DNA from: an uncultured Eubacteriales bacterium
GTDB lineage: Bacteria; Bacillota; Clostridia; Christensenellales; CAG-138
DNA: 64,000 nt
Assembly: GCA_900546845.1 (NCBI GenBank)
Contig: UREK01000007.1
Span: 1 to 64,000 of the forward strand
Direction of reading: 5' to 3'
Shown here one piece after another: positions 50,204 to 64,000 of the stretch. Made by a program: the position numbers and the translations under genes. Below the pieces are notes generated by a model that worked only from the letters and a program-made list of their open reading frames with translations, had not been told where the DNA came from and searched no databases. The stretch's first letter is position 1. Each line of letters starts with the position of its first letter.

Positions 50204-51994
50204 ATGTTCACGAGAACCGAACTGCGGATGCTCTGCCGCGCGCCATGGCGCACGGGGCTGTTCGCACTGCTGCTTGCGGCGGCAGTGGCGGCGGCATGCC
50301 TTGGGGGCGGACTGCTTGCAGCCTCCGGCGAAGGGATGACCGGGCTTTCGGAACGGTATACGACTATCGCGCTGCACACGAGCACGCGGGAGGCGGAGAT
50401 CAAAGAACTGAACGAGCTAGCGGACGCGACGGAGCATGGGATGGTGGACCGTCGTGTTTTATATGGCGGCTACTGGCCGGGCGTGCATACGGCGACCTCG
50501 TTAAAGGAAACTTGGGAGCTGGAAGTGAACAGCTCGTTTAAATCTTACGAAGAGATCATTGAGAAAAATCTGCTGCTGGTTCCGGGAAACATGTCCGAAT
50601 TCGATGAAGAGTATTCCCGGATCGCTGTCATCGCCACTTGCCTGGAAAAGATCCCGGACGAGTTCGACCCTGATTGGGCTCTGTCGGGTACTTTGGAACA
50701 TGGAAAATGGAACTTCCGGATCGACGAGGTGCTCTTTGCGCATGAAAGCTACACGGTTCCGGAAACGATGCTGCATCACTATTATAATTACGGGAACGGC
50801 GACAGCAATGCGCACCTTTACGAAGTGGGCAGGCAGTACCTGATCGTCGGGGACATTGGGTACAGTAATTTTCCGGAGGAAGCGCCGTGGTTTGGCACAG
50901 AAGGATGGGGACGCAGAGATTCGGAGACGAAGGAATATGATTTCGAGTTCTACTGCGCTGAAATGAGCGGAACGCTGGAGGAAACGTTGGCCCGGCCGGA
51001 AAATGAAAGAATGGCAGTTTCCCTGCGCGACTGCGAGATCAGCCTCAACAGCATAACCGTGATCTCAACCCTGCGGCTCAACAGCATACCGCAGTTTAAC
51101 CGGGGAGACCTTTATATCACCGAGGGGCGGGATTTCACCGCGCGGGAATATGAGCAGGTTGCACCCGTCTGCATCATGAGCGAAAAACTCGCGCAGCTCA
51201 ACGGCGTCTCCGTTGGCGATACGGTTCCATTGTCGCTGTTTGAAGCGAAAATATCCCCATGGGAAAATGAATGGTCGCGCGATAAGTTTGATAGCCGACG
51301 ATTTGATGATGTGCTTTCGGAAGAACGGGAATATAAGGTGGTTGGCCTGTTCCAAACGCCGGAATGGCAGTTCCACGGAAGGAAGCTGACGTTTTCCCCG
51401 AATACGGTGTTCATCCCGGGAGACCCTGGGACGGAACTTTACAGGATCACGTTGCATCCGGGGCTGTATACGATCCTCATCGAAAACGGGCATGCGGAGG
51501 ACTTCCTTGCGGAAATGGAAGCGCAGAAGCCCGGGAGCAGCGAAAAGTTTGTGGTGTACGACCAGGGGTATTCCGAGGTGCTGCCGACGATGGAGGCGTT
51601 CGCGGAGAACGCGCGGCTGGTCGCGGCAGGGTGCGCGGCGGTGTTCGCGCTTGCGGCAGGGGTGTTCCTGGCGCTTGCGGCGGCAAGGAACCGGCATGAC
51701 CTTGGCGTAATGCGCTCGCTTGGGGTGCAGAAGCGGGCGGCATGCGGGGCGTTTGTGCTGCGGTGCGCGGCTCCTGCGCTGCTGGGGAGCGTGCTGGGGT
51801 GCTGCGCAGGGCAGCTGCTGTTTGCGCGGGCGGTAAGCCTGCTGGGCGCGGAAGGGCTGGCCGTGCGGCCGGTTGGCGTACAGTGGGCCGTTGCGGGCGG
51901 CTGTGCGGCGCTGGTGCTGCTTGCAGCCGTGGCTACAGGCGCTGCGCTGATGAAAAAGAAACCGCAGGAGCTGATGCGGGAAGGAAGAGGGTAG
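50204..51994 (+). CDS. FtsX/MacB-type ABC permease 1
   Basis: A 596-residue membrane protein: one N-terminal helix (about 15-40), a large extracytoplasmic domain (about 45-455, with the MacB-like DLYITEGRDFTAREYEQVAPVCIMSEKLAQ segment near residue 305), and three C-terminal helices (about 470-495, 520-545, 560-580) with the FtsX loop ARNRHDLGVMRSLGVQKRAA. Family members move lipids, peptides or transmit mechanical signals, driven by a separate ATPase. No ATPase gene adjoins. AAGGAAGG precedes the ATG. Confidence 0.85.
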   Translation: MFTRTELRMLCRAPWRTGLFALLLAAAVAAACLGGGLLAASGEGMTGLSERYTTIALHTSTREAEIKELNELADATEHGMVDRRVLYGGYWPGVHTATSLKETWELEVNSSFKSYEEIIEKNLLLVPGNMSEFDEEYSRIAVIATCLEKIPDEFDPDWALSGTLEHGKWNFRIDEVLFAHESYTVPETMLHHYYNYGNGDSNAHLYEVGRQYLIVGDIGYSNFPEEAPWFGTEGWGRRDSETKEYDFEFYCAEMSGTLEETLARPENERMAVSLRDCEISLNSITVISTLRLNSIPQFNRGDLYITEGRDFTAREYEQVAPVCIMSEKLAQLNGVSVGDTVPLSLFEAKISPWENEWSRDKFDSRRFDDVLSEEREYKVVGLFQTPEWQFHGRKLTFSPNTVFIPGDPGTELYRITLHPGLYTILIENGHAEDFLAEMEAQKPGSSEKFVVYDQGYSEVLPTMEAFAENARLVAAGCAAVFALAAGVFLALAAARNRHDLGVMRSLGVQKRAACGAFVLRCAAPALLGSVLGCCAGQLLFARAVSLLGAEGLAVRPVGVQWAVAGGCAALVLLAAVATGAALMKKKPQELMREGRG

Positions 51995-51996
51995 GG

Positions 51997-53199
51997 ATGA
52001 GGATGACATTTCGTTATGTTTGGAAGAGAATGGTGCGCATGCCGTGGGCGAGCCTTGCGACCGCAGCGCTTGCGGCGGCGTTATGCGTGCTGCTTTCGCT
52101 GCTCGCGGCCACGAAGGCAAAGCAGGAGGACGAGCTGGAACGAACCTATGATGCAATGGAAATCCGCTGCATCGTTACGAGCGCGGACGGTGTGCGTTCA
52201 GACGGGCTGCTCCTTTCCGGGGCAATGGACCGGCTCACCTACGACGCATACGGCCTCACGCAATATATCCGGGACTTGAACAAAAAAGTCACCCTCACCG
52301 TAAAGCTGAACGACCTGGATATAGAATACCCGCCCTCGCTGACTGGCATCACGAGCCAAGCCTCCGCGCCGGAACTGGGAAAAGAATACGGCGTGGATGT
52401 CGTGTTCATGGATGGCTACGGCTGGGAGTCCATGACGCGCGAGGAGCCGCTTTTGATCGTAAGCGAGACCGTGATGCAGAAATCCAACCTGACGTTCGGG
52501 GACGCGTACCCGCTCGCTATCCAGCATGCGCAGTATTATCCGGATTGGGTTGCGCTCTCCAAAGAACCACGTCCGTTCCGCGTGATCGGCTGCGTAATGG
52601 GGATGGAGGCGGAGGCAGTCTTTTGCCCATATGCGTACATCAGCCTTCTGGCCCGGGAAGAAGGGCGCGTCATGTATTCGGAAAGCGCGAGCTTTATCCT
52701 GCGGGATAACCGCAAGCTGGAGGAATTCCGTGCTGCGGCTTCGGAGCACTTCCCGCCGCCTGACGCGACTGCGGGCGGCAGCGCCTATGGGCCGTTCGCG
52801 CTTGTGATCCAGGATCAGCTCTTTCAGGAAACCGTTGCAGACCTTTCACGGGATATTCGCCTCTGCGGCGCTTTGATGCCGGCCGTATGCGCGCTGTGCC
52901 TGGGCGTTGGCCTCTGCACGGGGCTGATCGGCGTGCGCGCACGCCGGCGGGAGCTCGTTTTGATGCGCTGCGCGGGCACGCCGCGCCGCAGCGCATTTGC
53001 ACTGATGTTCTTGGAACAGGCACTCCTTGGCGCCTGCGGTGCTCTGCTCGGCGCTTTTGGCATTGCAGCGGCTGGTTTGGCCCGCGTGGCCTTCGCTGCG
53101 GCGGGGGTCTGCGCTGCATGCTTTTCCGCAGGCGCTGCGGTTGCGGCATGGCGTTTCGTCTCCCAAAGGGTGATGGCGCTTATGCAGGAAAAGGGGTGA
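51997..53199 (+). CDS. FtsX/MacB-type ABC permease 2
   Basis: A 400-residue partner with the same layout: N-terminal helix (about 16-38), extracytoplasmic domain (about 40-285) and three C-terminal helices (about 290-390) with the loop VRARRRELVLMRCAGTPRRSAFALM. It begins 2 bp after permease 1 (AGAGG 6 bp before the ATG), so the two form an obligate pair, probably a heterodimer. The long frame extending upstream overlaps permease 1 and is not used. Confidence 0.82.
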   Translation: MRMTFRYVWKRMVRMPWASLATAALAAALCVLLSLLAATKAKQEDELERTYDAMEIRCIVTSADGVRSDGLLLSGAMDRLTYDAYGLTQYIRDLNKKVTLTVKLNDLDIEYPPSLTGITSQASAPELGKEYGVDVVFMDGYGWESMTREEPLLIVSETVMQKSNLTFGDAYPLAIQHAQYYPDWVALSKEPRPFRVIGCVMGMEAEAVFCPYAYISLLAREEGRVMYSESASFILRDNRKLEEFRAAASEHFPPPDATAGGSAYGPFALVIQDQLFQETVADLSRDIRLCGALMPAVCALCLGVGLCTGLIGVRARRRELVLMRCAGTPRRSAFALMFLEQALLGACGALLGAFGIAAAGLARVAFAAAGVCAACFSAGAAVAAWRFVSQRVMALMQEKG

Positions 53200-53272
53200 A
53201 GGGGACGGAGGCGGCTCAAACTGCCGCCAACCGCTGCATGCAAAAAAACACCGCAAACTTGAAACGTTGCCG

Positions 53273-53301
53273 TTGACAAGCTTGACGGGCGATGATACAA
53301 T
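53273..53301 (+). promoter_or_regulatory. Promoter of rpoBC
   Basis: TTGACA and TACAAT with a 17-bp spacer; predicted start near 53308, leaving a leader of about 168 nt. The leader contains a weak stem (GATAAT/ATTATC followed by CTTTTTTG at about 53321-53349) that could attenuate transcription. Confidence 0.85.
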
Positions 53302-53475
53302 AGTAAACTGCGTTAGCATGATAATTTGCGGAGATTATCGGCTTTTTTGAGTTGTACCCGCAAGTTGATTCCAATTTTTGGGTATTGTATGCGCCCGAAA
53401 GGGGAAAACTGCACGTTGGGATGACGCGCCCAACAATCAAGCCGCGCAAGCGGTGCTAGTATAGGAGTGAACGCG

Positions 53476-57201
<3,726 letters not shown>

Positions 57202-57230
57202 CCAACCGGGACGGAAGGGAGAGAAACGAA

Positions 57231-60767
<3,537 letters not shown>

Positions 60768-60891
60768 TGATTCATTGAAGCATACGCGGGCGAGCGCGGG
60801 TCGCTCCCGCTGGGCGAACGCTGGAATTCCGGCGCTGCGGCGGGTTAAAGGTTCCGCGTTCGCCCGCATGATTGCATGACAGGAGGCAACG

Positions 60892-61665
60892 ATGCCAAGG
60901 GTATACCTCAACAAGCAATGCCCGCTGCATGGCAGCGATTACTGCGCGCGGCTGAACATGGAAAACTGTGATACCTGCACGGTGCGCGGCCGAACCGAAG
61001 CGGAAATGCAGCTTTTGAAGCTCGACCTGGACGCGATCGCGGCGCTGATGCCGGAGGAGGGGATCTCTGAGCTTTTCCTGACGGACGAATGCGTGCTCTG
61101 CAAGGGCAAGGAAAAGGGAAAACGCGCCTGGTATGCACAGACGGACATCGGCAACGCCGAGCCGCGGCGCAAACGTGTGGGCTTCCTCGGCATCAAGCGG
61201 GAAGCGCGCGCGGGCTCGATCCTGCCGCTTCAGCTCGCCTGCTGCAACGCATGCCGCAAACGGTATCTGACGCTGCAGTATGTTTTCCCCCTCACGGCGG
61301 CCATCTGCATGGCGAGCGGCTTTATGCTCATGAGCGTCCGCGCGATCCGCGAGCCGTTGATGGCAGTCATGCCGGCGCTGCCGGCGATCGTTTTCCTTGC
61401 GTTTACACTTGGCGGCGTGCTCGGCGGGCTGTTTTGGCGCAAGGCGCTGCACAAACGCTATGGCGAAAAGACGCACCTTTCCATTTTTAACATCGGTGCG
61501 ATGCAGCTTATGCGGCGGCTTGGCTGGTTTGAGCTTTACGAGGAGAAGGATCTTTCCCGCCTGGTGTTCTCCAAAAGACGGTTCCGCCAGGGACTCTATA
61601 CGGGCGCGCCGGAACGCGCCGGGGCGGACAAGCCTGCCGAGGCGGCGGAATTCGCAGAAGAATAG
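60892..61665 (+). CDS. Cys-rich membrane protein of unknown function
   Basis: A 257-residue protein. The cytosolic-looking N-terminus has many cysteines (CPLHGSDYC, CDTC, CVLC, CCNAC), probably zinc-binding, then two membrane helices (about 130-150 and 160-182) and a basic C-terminal tail. No family is recognised. It sits between rpoC and rpsL, where Firmicutes usually carry the L7Ae-type gene ybxF. AGGAGG precedes the ATG. The 124-bp gap before it has inverted repeats (GGGCGAACG/CGTTCGCCC). Confidence 0.65.
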   Translation: MPRVYLNKQCPLHGSDYCARLNMENCDTCTVRGRTEAEMQLLKLDLDAIAALMPEEGISELFLTDECVLCKGKEKGKRAWYAQTDIGNAEPRRKRVGFLGIKREARAGSILPLQLACCNACRKRYLTLQYVFPLTAAICMASGFMLMSVRAIREPLMAVMPALPAIVFLAFTLGGVLGGLFWRKALHKRYGEKTHLSIFNIGAMQLMRRLGWFELYEEKDLSRLVFSKRRFRQGLYTGAPERAGADKPAEAAEFAEE

Positions 61666-61686
61666 GGCAAAATTGCCCAATTTTGT

Positions 61687-61715
61687 TTGACAAGGCGCGC
61701 TTTGAATGGTAAAAT
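61687..61715 (+). promoter_or_regulatory. Promoter of rpsL-rpsG
   Basis: TTGACA and TAAAAT with a 17-bp spacer; predicted start near 61722. The leader is about 135 nt and contains the stem TCCCTT/AAGGGA near 61780-61803. Confidence 0.85.
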
Positions 61716-61856
61716 ACATCCGTTGCGCCAAAGTACGCAGCTTTCGTTGCGTGCGCGCAAATTACGCTGTGGAAAATGTCCCTTTCAAGGGGTTGCAAGG
61801 GATTTTCTTCATATAAACCAAGAATTATTTTACCGTATTTTTACAGGAGGAAAATC

Positions 61857-62231
61857 ATGCCGACCATTAACCAACTGGTTCGCAAGGGCCGTGAGCAGGT
61901 GCAGTATAAGTCCAACGCGCCGATCCTCAAGCAGTGCCCGCAGCGCCGCGGTGTGTGCACCGCAGTGCGTACTATGACCCCGAAGAAGCCGAACTCTGCG
62001 CTTCGTAAAATCGCCCGTATCCGCCTGACCGATGGCCTCGAAGGTACCGCTTACATCCCCGGCATTGGCCACAACCTGCAGGAGCACTCCGTCGTGCTCA
62101 TCCGCGGCGGCCGTGTAAAGGATCTCCCCGGCGTGCGTTATCACATCATCCGTGGCGCGCTGGATACTGCCGGCGTTGCCAAGCGCATGCAGGCCCGTTC
62201 ACTCTACGGCGCAAAGCGCCCGAAGAAATAA
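61857..62231 (+). CDS. rpsL: Ribosomal protein S12
   Basis: A 124-residue decoding-centre protein. MPTINQLVRKGR, TPKKPNSALRKIARIRL (streptomycin-sensitive Lys at the usual 42/43 position), GHNLQEHSVVLIRGGRVKDLPGVRYH (with the Asp that is methylthiolated in many bacteria) and the basic tail are all present. AGGAGG lies 6 bp before the ATG. rpsG follows 13 bp downstream. Confidence 0.98.
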   Translation: MPTINQLVRKGREQVQYKSNAPILKQCPQRRGVCTAVRTMTPKKPNSALRKIARIRLTDGLEGTAYIPGIGHNLQEHSVVLIRGGRVKDLPGVRYHIIRGALDTAGVAKRMQARSLYGAKRPKK

Positions 62232-62244
62232 GGAGGGAAAAGCT

Positions 62245-62715
62245 ATGCCGAGACGTGGATTTATTCCCAAGCGTGAAGTGCTGGACGACCCCATGTATGG
62301 TGGCAAGGTCGTAACCAAACTCATCAACCAGGTTATGCTCGACGGCAAGCGCGGCACGGCCCAGAAGGCCTGCTACGGCGCGTTCGAGATCATCCGCGAA
62401 AAGACCGGCCGGGATCCGAAGGAAGTCTTTGAGCAGGCGCTTGCAAACATCATGCCTGTGCTCGAAGTGAAGGCCCGCCGCGTGGGCGGCGCCACCTACC
62501 AGGTGCCGATCGAGATCCGCCCGGAGCGCCGCCAGACCCTTGGCCTGCGCTGGCTCGTAAGCTATGCCCGCAGCCGTGGCGAACGCACCATGATGGAACG
62601 CCTTGCCGGCGAGATCATGGACGCCGCCAACTCCCAGGGCAATGCCTTCAAGAAGAAGGAAGACACCCACAAGATGGCCGAGGCGAACAAGGCGTTTGCG
62701 CACTACCGCTGGTAA
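62245..62715 (+). CDS. rpsG: Ribosomal protein S7
   Basis: A 156-residue 16S rRNA 3'-domain primary binder. MPRRGFIPKRE, KLINQVMLDGKRGTAQ and VKARRVGGATYQVPIEIRPERRQTLGLRWLV are the family segments; the length is normal. AAGGAGGG precedes the ATG. It is part of the rpsL operon and is followed by a terminator-like stem-loop. Confidence 0.98.
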   Translation: MPRRGFIPKREVLDDPMYGGKVVTKLINQVMLDGKRGTAQKACYGAFEIIREKTGRDPKEVFEQALANIMPVLEVKARRVGGATYQVPIEIRPERRQTLGLRWLVSYARSRGERTMMERLAGEIMDAANSQGNAFKKKEDTHKMAEANKAFAHYRW

Positions 62716-62737
62716 GCCCTGCACGAAGGAACCACGT

Positions 62738-62770
62738 CAAATCCGGCGTTTGCCGCCGGATTTGATTTTT
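62738..62770 (+). terminator. Terminator between rpsG and fusA
   Basis: CAAATCCGGCG pairs with CGCCGGATTTG and is followed by ATTTTT. It may be partial, tuning fusA relative to the ribosomal protein genes. Confidence 0.85.
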
Positions 62771-62877
62771 GCCTGTTCGGGAGCGCGGCAGGCGCCGCGC
62801 GCGTATGCCCGGATGGAAAACAGATACAATAAAAAGGAATTGAACCCACGGGAAAGGAGGAGAAAACGTGGCACGAG

Positions 62878-64000
62878 ATACATCGCTTGAGATGACGAGA
62901 AACATCGGCATCATGGCACATATAGACGCGGGAAAGACGACGACGACCGAGCGCATCCTGTTTTATACTGGCAAGATCCACAAGCTGGGGGAGGTGCACG
63001 AAGGCGCCGCTACCATGGACTTTATGGTCCAGGAGCAGGAACGCGGCATCACCATCGCTTCCGCGGCGACGACGGCTTACTGGAAAGGCCACCGGATCAA
63101 CATTATCGACACGCCCGGTCACGTGGACTTTACCGTGGAGGTGGAACGCTCCCTCCGCGTGCTGGATGGCGCAGTCGCCGTTTTCTGCGCGAAGGGCGGC
63201 GTTGAGCCGCAGTCCGAAACGGTATGGCGGCAGGCCAGCAAATACGGCGTGCCCCGCCTTGCGTATGTCAACAAGATGGACATTACGGGTGCGGATTTTT
63301 ACAACGTCGTAAAAATGATGCATGATCGCCTGAGCGCCAACGCGGTACCGATCCAGCTTCCAATCGGCTCGGAGGCGGACTTCGTCGGCCTGATCGACCT
63401 CATTACGATGAAGGCCGAGGTGTATTACGACAACGAGGGGAAGGACATCCGCGAGGAGGAGATCCCCGAGAATATGCGCGACTTGGCGGAGGAATACCGC
63501 CAGAAGCTCATTGAGGCCGCCGCCGACGAGGACGAGGCCATCATGGAAAAATACCTGGAGGGTGAAGAACCCAGCGAAGATGAGCTCAAGAAGGCCATCC
63601 GCAAGGGAACCATCGGCAACACCATGGTGCCTGTATGCTGCGGCACGTCCTACCGCAATAAGGGCGTGCAGCCGCTGCTGAACGCCATCGTGGATTACAT
63701 GCCCTCCCCGCTCGATATTCCCCCGGCGCAGGGCACCTCTCTCGACGGGGAGGAGACCGTCATCACCGAGTGCTCGGATGACGCGCCCTTTGCCGCGCTT
63801 GCGTTCAAGATCGTGGCGGATCCCTATGTGGGCAAGCTCGCGTTCTTCCGTGTATACAGCGGCACGATCAAATCCGGCACGTATATTTACAACGCTTCCA
63901 AGAACAAGCGTGAGCGCATCGGCCGCATTCTTTTGATGCATGCCGCGAGCCGCACTGAGATCGAAGAAGCGCATGCGGGCGACATCGCTGCACTCGTCGG
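62878..64000 (+). CDS. fusA: Elongation factor G (3' end beyond the window)
   Basis: The first 374 codons of the translocase EF-G. GTP-binding motifs are G1 AHIDAGKTTT near residue 17, switch I QEQERGITI near 55, G3 DTPGHVDF near 80 and G4 NKMD near 134; domain II begins near 290. The frame runs open to the end of the window, so the gene is cut, not broken. The start codon is GTG at 62878, with AAAGGAGG 7-8 bp upstream. A weak TACAAT box near 62825 may provide an additional promoter. Confidence 0.96.

Overview
The window is about 64 kb of GC-rich Firmicutes chromosome, most likely a gut-type member of class Clostridia (Christensenellales- or Oscillospirales-like; the exact lineage is inference). 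The evidence is consensus sigma-A promoters and AAGGAGG ribosome sites, a T-box riboswitch, class III fructose-bisphosphatase, class B sortases with SPxTG-like sorting signals, a CarD-like regulator, a YacL-like PIN/TRAM protein and the rpoB-rpoC-rpsL-rpsG-fusA block. Coding density is high. Long antisense reading frames are common but are shadows of the real genes.

Layout. 0-5.7 kb: an overlapping operon-like run (SAM methyltransferase, hslO, TPR protein, THUMP rRNA methyltransferase, radical SAM protein). 5.9-6.5 kb: tRNA-Ala(GGC) with its own promoter and terminator, followed by the remnant of an integrative element: an integrase C-terminus between two copies of the tRNA 3' end. 6.5-12.7 kb: a pilus locus on the minus strand (three sortase substrates, a signal-peptidase-like pilus chaperone, two class B sortases) with a serine recombinase gene. 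A strong promoter between perfect 18-bp inverted repeats lies between the recombinase and the pilus genes and currently points away from them, so a phase-variable switch is proposed. 13.2-21.4 kb: a GNAT gene, then a tyrosine-type T-box leader controlling acyl-CoA ligase, iorA, iorB, phenylacetate-CoA ligase, ACT protein and aminotransferase. T-box control implies a biosynthetic role, that is, making aromatic amino acids from aryl acetates by reductive carboxylation.

21.6-31 kb: fbp, nfo and a GNAT gene, then a minus-strand envelope cluster (DHHW protein, MBOAT acyltransferase, lipoprotein, D,D-dipeptidase-like and L,D-transpeptidase proteins). 31-35.3 kb: two CobW-type GTPases (one very His-rich), an ECF sigma/anti-sigma pair, a 43-codon small ORF and a MerR regulator with a CTTAAAG-N4-CTTTAAG operator. 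35.4-42.5 kb: an endonuclease-Q-like/UvrD helicase fusion, a TSUP permease, a secreted vWA-like protein and a MATE pump whose promoter carries a near-copy of the MerR operator. 42.7-53.2 kb: rarA, tldD/tldE, carD-like gene, PIN/TRAM protein, a tandem duplication encoding two secreted Cys-rich proteins, and two FtsX-type permeases without an ATPase. 53.3-64 kb: rpoB, rpoC, a Cys-rich membrane protein, rpsL, rpsG and fusA (cut by the window end).

A 196-bp structured repeat occurs three times complete and once partly, in intergenic positions. Each complete copy is bordered on both sides by the same terminator-type hairpin, but the hairpin differs from copy to copy. It behaves like a small mobile element that inserts at terminators and duplicates the whole stem-loop.
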